The notes under the pieces: model-generated
Seen by the model: the letters and a program-made list of their open reading frames with translations, nothing else
Databases searched by the model: none
What the model was told of the DNA's origin: nothing
Assembly (NCBI GenBank): GCA_964594775.1
Contig: CAZQNO010000016.1
Location: 1 to 53,427 of the forward strand
DNA length: 53,427 bases
Direction of reading: 5' to 3'
Origin: CAYFVU01 sp964594775
GTDB lineage: Bacteria > Spirochaetota > Spirochaetia > DSM-16054 > Sediminispirochaetaceae
Shown here: positions 17,626-25,417 of the stretch, piece after piece
How the letters are laid out: every line of letters begins with the position of its first letter
How positions within the stretch are numbered: position 1 is the stretch's first letter
Position numbers and translations under genes: made by a program

Positions 17626-17805
17626 CTATTCGATGTCCAAGACCTGTCGGCCCCGGTACGCACCGCACTTCGGACATACACGATGGGGAACAATAAGGTT
17701 GCCGCAGGAGCCACATTCGATCAGCTGCGGGGCTCGGTATCGCATGTTTACCGAATTTCTTCTTCTCGTCCTCGACTTCGAGGCCTTATTCTTTGGTACA
17801 GCCAT
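17626..17805 (-). CDS. rpmF: 50S ribosomal protein L32
   Basis: A 59-codon gene that a simple length cut-off would miss. It begins MAVPKNKASKSRTRRRNS, the hallmark of L32, and has two CxxC zinc knuckles (CGSC at about 31, CPKC at about 44), so it is the zinc-binding C+ form. A purine-rich ribosome binding site (AGAGAGGAT) precedes ATG 17805. It lies between coaD and acpP; rpmF next to fatty acid genes is a widespread arrangement. Confidence 0.96.
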   Translation of the reverse strand: MAVPKNKASKSRTRRRNSVNMRYRAPQLIECGSCGNLIVPHRVCPKCGAYRGRQVLDIE

Positions 17806-17872
17806 ATATCATCCTCTCTCTTAGTTCCGGTTTTTCCTTATCGGTAAATCGGTCCTGAGACGATACCGTAGA

Positions 17873-18367
17873 TCATCCCCCATTGTCAACTACTCCCAAT
17901 CTTCTGCCTAATGCTTCAGCAACAACGGGCGGTACCATCGTCGAAATGTCCCCGCCGTACATCGCTATTTCCTTTATCGCCGAGGAGCGCAGGACGAAAT
18001 ACTTCGGGTCTGTCGGCATGAACATGATCTCCAGATCGGGGTTCAACTGCTTATTTGTCATCGCCAATTCGAACTCGTAGCCGAAATCCGCCAAGGCGCG
18101 TACCCCCCGAAGGATAACCCGTGTGTGGAATTTTTCGGTAAACTCTACTATGAGGCGGCTCCAGGGCTCGACCTGCACATTTTCGTAGTTTTGTAGCAGC
18201 TCTCTCATCATAGACTGTCGCTCATCGCCGGAAAAGAGACACTCCTTCGCTTGATTCACCGCAATAACCACATACAAAAGATCGAATATCCGGGCCGCGC
18301 GCTCTATGAGATTGAGATGCCCGTTTGTCGGGGGATCGAAGGTCCCCGGAAACACTGCCGTCCGCAT
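17873..18367 (-). CDS. coaD: Phosphopantetheine adenylyltransferase
   Basis: Transfers AMP to 4'-phosphopantetheine, the penultimate step of coenzyme A synthesis. The nucleotidyltransferase motif is PGTFDPPTNGHLNLI (TNGH replaces the usual T/HxGH). LRGVRALADFGYEFELAMTN and YFVLRSSAIKEIA are family-typical. At 164 aa it is full length. It starts the coaD-rpmF-acpP-rnc unit. No Shine-Dalgarno precedes the ATG; instead a promoter -10 box ends eight bases before it. Confidence 0.96.
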   Translation of the reverse strand: MRTAVFPGTFDPPTNGHLNLIERAARIFDLLYVVIAVNQAKECLFSGDERQSMMRELLQNYENVQVEPWSRLIVEFTEKFHTRVILRGVRALADFGYEFELAMTNKQLNPDLEIMFMPTDPKYFVLRSSAIKEIAMYGGDISTMVPPVVAEALGRRLGVVDNGG

Positions 18368-18375
18368 GACAAGAC

Positions 18376-18404
18376 AGTGTAGTGAGCTTTACCTCTCCCG
18401 TCAA
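18376..18404 (-). promoter_or_regulatory. coaD promoter, leaderless arrangement
   Basis: On the minus strand TTGACG, a 17-bp spacer and TACACT are followed by eight bases and then ATG 18367. Transcription would begin within about two bases of the start codon, and there is no ribosome binding site. Confidence 0.6.
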
Positions 18405-18405
18405 G

Positions 18406-18431
18406 TTCATGTCTCTTTTTCATGTCTCTTT
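18406..18431. repeat. 13-bp tandem direct repeat between divergent promoters
   Basis: Two exact copies of TTCATGTCTCTTT lie head to tail between the coaD promoter and the promoter of the lipoprotein gene at 18497. It could be a protein-binding site with one-and-a-quarter helical turn spacing or simple slippage. Confidence 0.8.
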
Positions 18432-18460
18432 TATAATTCTTTTAATTCCGTAAATTCGTT

Positions 18461-18489
18461 TTGACAAACTCGGCAAGGCTCTATACACT
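18461..18489 (+). promoter_or_regulatory. Promoter of the 18.5 kb lipoprotein gene, leaderless arrangement
   Basis: A consensus -35 TTGACA at 18461-18466, 17 bp, then TACACT at 18484-18489. GTG 18497 follows after seven bases and no ribosome binding site intervenes. Confidence 0.65.
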
Positions 18490-18496
18490 TATAGTA

Positions 18497-19132
18497 GTGA
18501 AAAGAACTACCGCAACCAATGGTCATCTCTCTTCTCTTTTCTTACCGCTTATTTTCGTACTAGTGCTCTCCGCCTGCGCCGGAGGACCGGATGCCTCAGA
18601 AGATCCTGAGCCTGCCTCTCTGCCTACAGCGCCGGTGGAAGAAAAAACCGATAGCCCGCAGGTACAGGAAGGTACGGAAGAGCAGACCGAAGAGGCCGAA
18701 GAAGCTGTTACCCGGGAGGCCGAAAAAGCCGGGGTCGAAGGCGGCACCTATGTCATGGACCAAGAGGAATACGAGGAGACGAAAAAGGACCTCCAACTTT
18801 TGGTTTCCGATCTCAACGATATTATCTCTTCGCGGGACTACAAGAAGTGGTTAACCTATCTCACCAAGGAATACAAAGACTACTACAGCAACCCTACGGT
18901 CCTGAGTGACTACTCCAATGCGCCGGTTCTCAATAAGTACAACATCTCCCTTCGTTCCCTGCGGGACTACTTCAACTATGTGGTGGTACAGAGCAGGCGC
19001 AACGTGGAGGTAGACGATATACGAGCCATCAGCCGAAACAAGGTAAAGGCCTACATGTATGTTGACGGAAACCCCGTTGTGGTCTATACGTTGGAGAAGG
19101 TAGACGATAAATGGAAGATTACCAAGGAGTGA
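18497..19132 (+). CDS. Lipoprotein of unknown function
   Basis: I do not recognise the family. The signal peptide (MKRTTATNG then a hydrophobic run) ends in the lipobox LSAC at about residue 27. Next comes a 60-residue acidic, Pro/Glu/Ala-rich linker, then a folded domain of about 130 aa with many Tyr and Lys (KKWLTYLTKEYKDYYSNP). The domain has the look of a SnoaL/NTF2-like or DUF4878-type lipoprotein fold (YMYVDG, VDDKWKITKE at the end); that is a guess. GTG 18497 is chosen because the -35 box occupies the only upstream start. It is followed four bases later by the HEAT-repeat gene. Confidence 0.8.
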   Translation: MKRTTATNGHLSSLFLPLIFVLVLSACAGGPDASEDPEPASLPTAPVEEKTDSPQVQEGTEEQTEEAEEAVTREAEKAGVEGGTYVMDQEEYEETKKDLQLLVSDLNDIISSRDYKKWLTYLTKEYKDYYSNPTVLSDYSNAPVLNKYNISLRSLRDYFNYVVVQSRRNVEVDDIRAISRNKVKAYMYVDGNPVVVYTLEKVDDKWKITKE

Positions 19133-19136
19133 GCGT

Positions 19137-19865
19137 ATGAAAAAAAGAGTTGCTAAGGTGGTATTTCTCATAATTTGTGGTTTTCTCCTGCTCTTACCCC
19201 TTTGCGCTCAGGATTCCGGAGCGGCAAACGGGAATGCGCAGAATGAAGAGCAGACGGTTGAAGAACTCTTTCTGCAAAGCATCGAAATGCGTATAGTCGG
19301 TGAACAAGCTTTCGCCGAGGAGAGGGCGATGAAGCTTACGGCCCTCGACAATCTCGAAGCGATGATCGATGACGGAAAGGTCGGAGAGAACGATGAAGAG
19401 GCCCACTACATTCTCGAAAGACTTTCGCGGGAAGGAATCGGCGTTCAGCTCGTGGAGGGAAGAAGGGTGGTGAACAACTACCCCGAAGTCCGCAGAAGAT
19501 CGGCCGAGCTGCTCGGCAGAATGGGCGGTACACTGGCACGGGACAGCCTCATCAACGTCCTTATCTCCGATCCCGAGCCCATGGTCATGGCCGAGGCGGC
19601 TTATGCCCTGGGCGGAATAGGCGACAACGAGAACCAGCAGGTAACCCAGGCACTGGCCTTCAGCATCCTCAACCAGAATATCATGACTCCCGATAACAAC
19701 TTTGCCTTTGCCGCGATACTGGCCTTCGAGAAGCTCATGGACAGCGAAGCCGGTCTACAGGACCGAAACGCATTTCGAGCTCTCATTCGTATCTCCCAGG
19801 GCAACTATATCCATACCGTTCGAAAAAAAGCGGACGAAGTTCTGCAAAAGATGGCGGGCTATTAG
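19137..19865 (+). CDS. Secreted HEAT-repeat protein
   Basis: A signal peptide (KKRVAKVVFLIICGFLLLLPLCAQ) leads to a mature protein of about 218 aa that should be periplasmic. The middle contains alpha-helical repeats with the HEAT pattern, for example PEVRRRSAELLGRMGG, then PEPMVMAEAAYALGGIGD, and a final KKADEVLQKMAGY. Such repeats bind other proteins. The partner may be the lipoprotein encoded just upstream, with which it shares a transcript. AAGGAG precedes the ATG. No enzymatic motif is seen. Confidence 0.82.
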   Translation: MKKRVAKVVFLIICGFLLLLPLCAQDSGAANGNAQNEEQTVEELFLQSIEMRIVGEQAFAEERAMKLTALDNLEAMIDDGKVGENDEEAHYILERLSREGIGVQLVEGRRVVNNYPEVRRRSAELLGRMGGTLARDSLINVLISDPEPMVMAEAAYALGGIGDNENQQVTQALAFSILNQNIMTPDNNFAFAAILAFEKLMDSEAGLQDRNAFRALIRISQGNYIHTVRKKADEVLQKMAGY

Positions 19866-19896
19866 ACGATATAGTCAAGGTGCAGGCGGTAACGTC

Positions 19897-20418
19897 CTAA
19901 CTCTCGTAATCGGCGATTACTTCATTCAGCCACTGCTTCTCCGCCTCCAGGTGCAGAAGCAGCTTTTTTGTTAGGTGTTTTCTATACGCCGGCTTTCGGC
20001 CGTTCAACTCGTTGTACTCGCGCCGGTAGATCTTCGTGTACTCCTCAACATCCCGGAGCTTTCCCCTGAGCTGTGAGATAATTTCGCCTTTTCCGAGCTT
20101 TTCAATGAAAAAAAGACTGAGGGTAAACTCATCCTTTATCGAGTGCTGCACCCGTTTTCTCTCTTTTCCCAGCCAACGGCGAAAGACGTGCTGTCCCGCC
20201 TCAGTGATGGAATACACGTTCTTATCAACGGCCTTTTTCCCCTGGCGCGTCTCCATAGTTACGTATCCGTTTTCCATAAGCTTACGCAATGTCGGGTAGA
20301 GCTGTCCGTAGGAAACCGGCCATAGTTCTCCCATCATGTGTTCGAATTTTTGCTTTATCTGATATCCGTAGTAGGGAGAGTCTTCAAGCAATCCGAGAAT
20401 TGCAAATTTAAGCGACAT
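19897..20418 (-). CDS. PadR-family transcriptional regulator
   Basis: A 173-aa regulator with an N-terminal winged helix. SLKFAILGLLEDSPYYGYQIKQ and YGQLYPTLRKLMENGYV are the PadR signature. The C-terminal half (PadR-s1 type, Vir_act_alpha_C) is charged and helical and should dimerise. Effector and targets are unknown. It is the last gene of the long ffh-led unit, 11 bp after the RGG/zinc protein. No dedicated transporter or enzyme target is next to it. Confidence 0.9.
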   Translation of the reverse strand: MSLKFAILGLLEDSPYYGYQIKQKFEHMMGELWPVSYGQLYPTLRKLMENGYVTMETRQGKKAVDKNVYSITEAGQHVFRRWLGKERKRVQHSIKDEFTLSLFFIEKLGKGEIISQLRGKLRDVEEYTKIYRREYNELNGRKPAYRKHLTKKLLLHLEAEKQWLNEVIADYES

Positions 20419-20429
20419 CTTCTCTGTCC

Positions 20430-20843
20430 TCAGCGGGGAGCCGTTGCCTTATCCCGCATACTGCGCCGCCACTCCGTCTCCTTCTCACGGTTTTCGTAGG
20501 GAATAATCTTTTTAACCGAGAAATCCCTCTCCGTCGAACCGGACTTGTAGGATACAACAGCGAAATTTCCCTGTCCCAAGTAGCAAATTTTTTCTCTTGC
20601 TCCCAAATCTTCTTTATCGGCGATTTCACTAATAGCACAGTCGAAGTGCATCGGTTCTCCGGACTCCGGGGAGGCTATCGCCATCTCAGGATGGCCTATG
20701 GCTTCTCCACAGCGGATGCAGACGAGCCGAATTGACTCTCGAACAGGCGGTTCTCGACGGCTGCGGTTTCTCCCGCCGCGGCGGCCCCTCGGTCTTCCTC
20801 CTCTGCCGCCCTTGCCCCTGTTGTCGCCGTCGTTCTTTCCCAT
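20430..20843 (-). CDS. RGG-rich zinc-knuckle protein, unknown function
   Basis: I do not recognise a named family. The N-terminal 30 residues are a glycine/arginine tract (KGGRGGRPRGRRGGRNR) like an RGG RNA-binding box. A CIRCGEAI ... HFDC module at about 41-70 looks like a single zinc site. A 60-residue mixed domain follows. Its ATG overlaps the stop of the 47-aa gene as TAATG, and ribosomal and RNA-processing genes lie upstream in the same unit. An RNA-binding role is a reasonable inference, no more. Confidence 0.78.
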   Translation of the reverse strand: MGKNDGDNRGKGGRGGRPRGRRGGRNRSRREPPVRESIRLVCIRCGEAIGHPEMAIASPESGEPMHFDCAISEIADKEDLGAREKICYLGQGNFAVVSYKSGSTERDFSVKKIIPYENREKETEWRRSMRDKATAPR

Positions 20844-20986
20844 TATTCTTCCCTTATCTGAAGAATTTCTTTTGTGAGAGTACCGGCGATGCTCTGGATC
20901 GCCGTGGCGAGGTAGCGTTTGTCGTGAATTTTTTTCTTGAGTTCTTCTATCTTTTTTGGATCGCTCGGTTTTGCCACCCGTATCAT
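20843..20986 (-). CDS. Small conserved-looking protein, 47 aa
   Basis: A 47-codon frame starting MIRVAKPSDPKKIEELKKKI and ending LTKEILQIREE. It is locked between neighbours: its ATG overlaps the yraN stop (ATGA) and its TAA overlaps the next ATG (TAATG). It has no stop-frame alternatives and its codon use resembles its neighbours. The sequence is helical and charged, with a central hydrophobic face (YLATAIQSIAG). The function is unknown. The four-base overlaps are the main evidence that it is translated. Confidence 0.75.
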   Translation of the reverse strand: MIRVAKPSDPKKIEELKKKIHDKRYLATAIQSIAGTLTKEILQIREE

Positions 20987-21339
20987 GCCGCGTCTGTCTC
21001 CGTGAAAGCATCTATTATATGCTCAATGTGGGCCCGCTGCGGATCTATATAGACCACATCGTAGCGGATATAGAACCGCCCCTCGGGCAGCTCTTGGTAC
21101 ATGAATCTTCTCGACTCCCGAATAATCTTGTCCCGCTTCTTTCTATCGAGAGAACGGGCAAGTTCGCTAAAGGGCAGTTCTCCCCACGTCTTTACCTCTA
21201 CGAATACCAGCGTCTCATCCTTAAGCGCGACGATATCTATTTCTCCCCGCCGGCTGCGGTAATTTTTCCGCAGTATCTCATATCCGCTGTCTTCCAGATA
21301 CGCCGCGGCTATCTTCTCTCCCCCTATGCCGGCTCTCAT
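20983..21339 (-). CDS. YraN-family (UPF0102) nuclease-like protein
   Basis: A 118-aa protein with the restriction-endonuclease-like core of UPF0102: GGEKIAAAYLEDSGYEIL at the start, then RRGEIDIVALKDETLVFVEVKTW, which keeps the E...D...ExK acidic/lysine set of PD-(D/E)xK nucleases. Its cellular role is not known. It often sits near rnhB and rplS, as here in the same unit. The start is five bases after the HD-GYP gene. Confidence 0.92.
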   Translation of the reverse strand: MRAGIGGEKIAAAYLEDSGYEILRKNYRSRRGEIDIVALKDETLVFVEVKTWGELPFSELARSLDRKKRDKIIRESRRFMYQELPEGRFYIRYDVVYIDPQRAHIEHIIDAFTETDAA

Positions 21340-21343
21340 CGCT

Positions 21344-22468
21344 TTATCCCACCTCTTTTAGTTCATTCGAGCTCACCGCCTTCACGATGAACAGGGAAGC
21401 TTCCTGGCTTAAGTCAATGGTGCGCCGGTTCTTTTCCTCGATCCTTCTGCCCGTCGGCCCGACGAGGATACGGATAACCGGCCGAAGAGGTATCTCCCTG
21501 TGGTTTTCTACAACCCTCCCGACGCTTCCGTCGTTCAAGACCACATAGCTGCCTACCGGATAGATCCCCATACTCTTTATGAATATCTTGAGAATCTCCG
21601 AATCGAAACGCCGCGAATTATCGTTTAGTATCTGCCGCATGGCACGGTATCCGATCATGGAATTGCGATGGGGCCGTTCGCTCACCATCGCTTCGTAGGC
21701 GTCGACTACGGAGAGAATTCTCGAGGTAAGAGGTATCTCCTTCCCCTTCAGCTGTTTCGGATATCCCTTTCCGTCCCACCGTTCGTGGTGATAGAGGGCG
21801 GTAGTCCCCAGCTCTTCTGCATAGCCGAGTTCTCTCGTGATGATCCTGAATGAATAGATCGGGTGGGTCTGTATCGCCTTCAATTCTTTATCGCTGAGTT
21901 TCCCCTTCTTCTCCAATAGGTCTTTTGGGACTCTCATCATGCCGGTATCGTGCAGGAGCGCCGAAACGGCAAGGCCGGCAAGCTGGTGATTTGGAATCCG
22001 CAGTTTCCTCCCCATAAACACCGAGAGGATGAGACAGTTGACCGCTCCCTGAGAGAGGTAGTGTTTGCTGGGACGTGGTTGGAACATCGGCCCTAATACT
22101 TCATCCGGTCTCTCCATGAGCAGCTGATAAAGATCGTTGACCACCTTTTCGATGCTGTGCTTGTCCGGCTTCCCCCCTTCCTGGAGGGTGAAAAAGACTT
22201 CATCTATGAGCTGTATTCCCCGGATATATTCATCGGAGGCGCGCATCAGTGCGGCATCATTCGGTTCCTGCCGTGCATTTTCCGCCTCCTCCTCGCGCTT
22301 TATCTCACCCTCCGACTGTACCTCGTGTATTCCCCAGCGCCGAAGGCGTTCGATATCCTTGTCTCGTATTTCGACGTGTTCGGGAACGAGAATATTCTCA
22401 CCGTCTATATACACCGGAGCGGTGAAACTCATTCCTGCGGTAATCTCATCAAGTTTATACGATCTCAT
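21344..22468 (-). CDS. HD-GYP domain protein, probable cyclic-di-GMP phosphodiesterase
   Basis: The N-terminal 60 residues resemble the DUF3391 regulatory domain. The HD-GYP domain spans about 140-310, with HD at 173-174, HHE at 227-229 and GYP at 235-237. Family members degrade cyclic di-GMP and control motility. One position is off: the HDxGK motif reads HDTGM, losing the conserved lysine, so activity may be altered. It overlaps the fhlB-like gene by four bases (ATGA), which ties it to flagellar assembly or control. Confidence 0.9.
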   Translation of the reverse strand: MRSYKLDEITAGMSFTAPVYIDGENILVPEHVEIRDKDIERLRRWGIHEVQSEGEIKREEEAENARQEPNDAALMRASDEYIRGIQLIDEVFFTLQEGGKPDKHSIEKVVNDLYQLLMERPDEVLGPMFQPRPSKHYLSQGAVNCLILSVFMGRKLRIPNHQLAGLAVSALLHDTGMMRVPKDLLEKKGKLSDKELKAIQTHPIYSFRIITRELGYAEELGTTALYHHERWDGKGYPKQLKGKEIPLTSRILSVVDAYEAMVSERPHRNSMIGYRAMRQILNDNSRRFDSEILKIFIKSMGIYPVGSYVVLNDGSVGRVVENHREIPLRPVIRILVGPTGRRIEEKNRRTIDLSQEASLFIVKAVSSNELKEVG

Positions 22469-22719
22469 CTCTCTTCCTGTAAGCCCAGCACAAATGCATA
22501 GAGTTTCGCAACAACCTCGTACAATTCTTCCGGTATCGTGCGCCCCGGCTCCAAGACGAAGAGCAGGTCGCTCACTACTTCGTCTTTCTTAAGCGGCACT
22601 CCATGTTCCTTCGCTATGGCAATCAACCTCTCCGCCAGGAAGCCTCTCCCCTTCGCAGCGATAAATGGAGCGGGAAGGTCCTCTTCGTAGCGCAGCGCGA
22701 CTGCCTTCTTCCTGTCCAT
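22465..22719 (-). CDS. FhlB-like protein (FlhB C-terminal domain)
   Basis: An 84-aa stand-alone homologue of the cytoplasmic C-terminal domain of FlhB/YscU, the export-gate substrate-switch protein. The sequence AVALRYEEDLPAPFIAAKGRGF is diagnostic. The autocleavage NPTH that precedes this in FlhB is absent (DRKK instead), as in other FhlB proteins, so it cannot self-cleave. In Bacillus the equivalent small gene also follows a FliK-like gene near rplS, and the same order is kept here. Confidence 0.9.
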   Translation of the reverse strand: MDRKKAVALRYEEDLPAPFIAAKGRGFLAERLIAIAKEHGVPLKKDEVVSDLLFVLEPGRTIPEELYEVVAKLYAFVLGLQEER

Positions 22720-22724
22720 CTACC

Positions 22725-23807
22725 TCATACCCGGGCATCAAAGCCCTTCGTCTTCCCCGAGTGCGTGGAAACAAACGCTTCGAACAGGGAAGCCTCTCTT
22801 ATAGTATCGTCAAAATCCAGGGGGAGGTTATGGAGTTTTTTCCGTAACCCTTCAAGATATTTCCCCGAATGTGCCAATACGTCCCTGTCATTAGAATATA
22901 CTATACAATTCTTTCTTTTCCCATAGCCTTTTATGGAAAAGTGCCAGCTCTTTTGCCCGAAAATCGACAGGGTATAGCGATCGATTCGTCCTTTCGCGTC
23001 TATACGGCAGCGAAGCACTATCCTGTCTTCCCTCTCTTCGAGAGAAAAGGGCACGACAATCCAGTGTTCATGCCTTCCGCGGATATGGTTGAAGAGGGGA
23101 AGAAGCCCCGTCGAACTCTCCGCCGTGCCGATTCGATCGGAAATTCTTCCCTCCGCTGCTTTTCGCATCTTTGCGGAGGTGATATCCGCACTTTTTACGT
23201 TTCTTCTTTTGGCCGCCTCCCGGCCTCTGCGATCCCCGGATTCTCTTTGGCCGCTCTTCTGCCGTTCTTCTTTTCCTTCTTCTTTCCCTTCTCCGCCGCC
23301 CGCGTATTCGCGGCCGCCGACCTGCCGAACGAGTCGTTCTATTTCTTCCGGCCGAGGATACAGCTCCTTATCGGCAAAGAGAGCGATGAGACGGTATAGG
23401 GTTTTCTCGTTTGTCTGAAGCGAGCAATAGAGACGAGAGAGAGAGGAGACAAGCTCCTCCCGTATCGGCATGCCGGTCTTTATCATTCCTTCCAGGATAC
23501 CGTCTTGCACCTTCTGTGTGCGCATACCGTTGCCGCCGGCTGATTCTCTTTCTTTGCCGGTTCCGGTGTCGTGAAGAATTTTTAGATAGATGCGCCCCTT
23601 AACGAGGCTGACGGCGGCTCTCATCCGGCTTCCCGGCACCAGTTGTGCTTCCGCGCGCACCTTCAACTCCCGTCCGCCGAGAAAGAGCGTCCAGGAGCCG
23701 TCCGCGTTTCTTCCCTTTACCGTGAACGACACGTGAGACCCCGGTTTTAAGGCGCGAACCGATTGAGCGGCTCCGCCTTCAATTACCCCGATGAATCCGG
23801 GAAGCAT
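22725..23807 (-). CDS. Probable FliK-like hook-length control protein
   Basis: A 360-aa protein with three parts. The N-terminal 80 residues form a beta-rich domain (GSHVSFTVKGRNADGSWTLF). The middle (about 165-225) is a disordered Lys/Arg/Glu/Gly tract. The C-terminal 110 residues (HEHWIVVPFSLEERE, then a predicted beta/alpha pattern) resemble the FliK C-terminal domain. Similarity is weak by eye. The assignment leans on position: six bases before an FhlB-like gene, 14 after rplS, which matches the ylqG-ylqH pair of Bacillus. Confidence 0.62.
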   Translation of the reverse strand: MLPGFIGVIEGGAAQSVRALKPGSHVSFTVKGRNADGSWTLFLGGRELKVRAEAQLVPGSRMRAAVSLVKGRIYLKILHDTGTGKERESAGGNGMRTQKVQDGILEGMIKTGMPIREELVSSLSRLYCSLQTNEKTLYRLIALFADKELYPRPEEIERLVRQVGGREYAGGGEGKEEGKEERQKSGQRESGDRRGREAAKRRNVKSADITSAKMRKAAEGRISDRIGTAESSTGLLPLFNHIRGRHEHWIVVPFSLEEREDRIVLRCRIDAKGRIDRYTLSIFGQKSWHFSIKGYGKRKNCIVYSNDRDVLAHSGKYLEGLRKKLHNLPLDFDDTIREASLFEAFVSTHSGKTKGFDARV

Positions 23808-23821
23808 AGAGAACCGTTAGC

Positions 23822-24205
23822 TCACTGCGGTGTACCGGCAGCAGGCTTTCTGCTCTCTTTTTTCCGAATGAGCTCCTGCACCTTTGCTGCCTTTCCCACC
23901 CGTTTGCGGAGATAGTAGAGCTTCGCTCTTCTTACCCGGCCCCGGCGGACCAACTCCACCTTTACGATTCGAGGTGAATGGAGGGGAAAGACCCTTTCCA
24001 CCCCAACACCGTAGGAAATCTTTCGTACGGTAAAGGTTTTACGAATGCCGCTCCCGTTTATCGCGAGTACGATTCCCTGAAAGATCTGTACGCGCTCGGT
24101 CTGCTCCTCAACTATCTTGAAGTGTACCTTGACCGTATCTCCCACATTGAGCTTTTCCGCTCCTTCCCGCAACTGTTCCGCTTCAACCGTTTGTACTAAG
24201 TTCAT
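23822..24205 (-). CDS. rplS: 50S ribosomal protein L19
   Basis: Lies at the 30S-50S interface. The sequence FQGIVLAINGSGIRKTFTVRKISYGVGVERVFPLHSP is the L19 hallmark (shown here as landmarks around residues 43-80: FQGIV, TVRKIS, GVERVFP). The last 13 residues are an extension. ATG 24205 is seven bases after GGGG; the ATG two codons upstream is too close to it. The gene overlaps the trmD end by 23 bases. Confidence 0.96.
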   Translation of the reverse strand: MNLVQTVEAEQLREGAEKLNVGDTVKVHFKIVEEQTERVQIFQGIVLAINGSGIRKTFTVRKISYGVGVERVFPLHSPRIVKVELVRRGRVRRAKLYYLRKRVGKAAKVQELIRKKESRKPAAGTPQ

Positions 24206-24896
24206 TGTCATTCCCCTTTCGTATTTCCGCCAGATCGGGCCGATTCTTTATCGTCTTCTCGATCCGCTTTCCGTATCTCCATCGCTCTATTTCCGCGTGA
24301 TGTCCCGAAAGCAGGACATCGGGGACCTTCATCCCGCGAAATTCCGCCGGTCTGGTGTAATGGGGATACTCCAAGAGTCCGTCGGTGAAGCTCTCCTCTT
24401 CGAGAGACTCACCCCGGATGACCCCGTCTACCAGGCGGTACATCGTGTCGATAATCACGAGTGCCGCCAATTCTCCAGACGACATGACGTAATCTCCTAC
24501 GGAGATCTCGTCGTCTACATACGCATCGATGATGCGCTGATCTATACCTTCGTATCTACCGCAGATAAAGACCAGCTCACCTTCCTTTGCCAGCTCCTCG
24601 GCATAGCTCTGCGAAAAGAGCCTCCCCGAAGGGCTGGGATATACGGTTCGTTTTTCCGCCGTATTTACCGAATCCAGGGCAGCCGCCAAGGGTTCCGCCT
24701 TCAAGACCATTCCGGCGCCTCCTCCATACGGGGCGTCGTCGCAGGTCCTATGGACATCGCAGGCAAAATCACGGATATCTATCGCGGAATATTCTATTAT
24801 ACTCCGCTCTATCGCCTTTGCCATAATGGAGGACTCGAAGTAGGCCCTCACTATTGAGGGGAAAAGGCTGAGCACCGTTAACTTCACCGTCCGCAC
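24183..24896 (-). CDS. trmD: tRNA (guanine-N1-)-methyltransferase TrmD
   Basis: Methylates G37 of tRNA to prevent frameshifting. The trefoil-knot SPOUT motifs are clear: DDAPYGGGAGMV, CGRYEGIDQR and SVGDYVMSSGELAA. EYPHYTRP and VPDVLLSGHHAEIERWR complete the family pattern. At 237 aa it is full length. It is in the conserved rpsP-khpA-rimM-trmD-rplS order. Confidence 0.97.
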   Translation of the reverse strand: MRTVKLTVLSLFPSIVRAYFESSIMAKAIERSIIEYSAIDIRDFACDVHRTCDDAPYGGGAGMVLKAEPLAAALDSVNTAEKRTVYPSPSGRLFSQSYAEELAKEGELVFICGRYEGIDQRIIDAYVDDEISVGDYVMSSGELAALVIIDTMYRLVDGVIRGESLEEESFTDGLLEYPHYTRPAEFRGMKVPDVLLSGHHAEIERWRYGKRIEKTIKNRPDLAEIRKGNDNELSTNG

Positions 24897-24905
24897 CCTC
24901 CCCGC

Positions 24906-25403
24906 TCACGCTAAAAGTTCAGGCATCAAGAGCTCAACTCTTCCCGCCGATAGATCTACTTCTCCGATGAAGTGACGGGTAAACGGCACTATTCTCACCC
25001 CATCCTTCGTTTCCACTTCGAGGAGATCTCCGGCGCTTCCCGCCGCCACGGAAATGATGCGCCCCCTTTTCTCTTCTCCGCAGAACAGCTCACAGTCGCA
25101 GAGATCGGCGAGATAGTACTCATCCTCGGCGAGGGGCGCAGCCTCCTCCCGAAGAACCCATAACTCGGCTCCCGAAAGAGCCTTTGCCGCTTCGGGACTC
25201 TCGATCCCTTCAAATTTGAGAAGGGCCCCGTTTTTGAAGTGCCTTGCCTCCTCTATCGCCAGCGTCCTTCTCTTACCGTTCATATTCAGCTCAACCCGCC
25301 TCAGTCTCAAGAGGTGGGCCGTTTCGCCGGAGAAACTCAGAACCTTCACGAAGCCCTTCACCCCATGGGAGCTTCTCACGATTGCGACGGCGAGGGTGTC
25401 CAT
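24906..25403 (-). CDS. rimM: 16S rRNA processing protein RimM
   Basis: A 30S maturation factor that binds S19. The N-terminal domain begins LAVAIVRSSHGVKGFVKVLSF; the PRC-barrel domain contains EYYLADLCDCELF and RIVPFTRHFIGEVDL. At 165 aa it is typical. It sits between khpA and trmD with short gaps of 15 and 10 bp. Confidence 0.94.
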   Translation of the reverse strand: MDTLAVAIVRSSHGVKGFVKVLSFSGETAHLLRLRRVELNMNGKRRTLAIEEARHFKNGALLKFEGIESPEAAKALSGAELWVLREEAAPLAEDEYYLADLCDCELFCGEEKRGRIISVAAGSAGDLLEVETKDGVRIVPFTRHFIGEVDLSAGRVELLMPELLA

Positions 25404-25417
25404 CCGTGCGGACCTCC

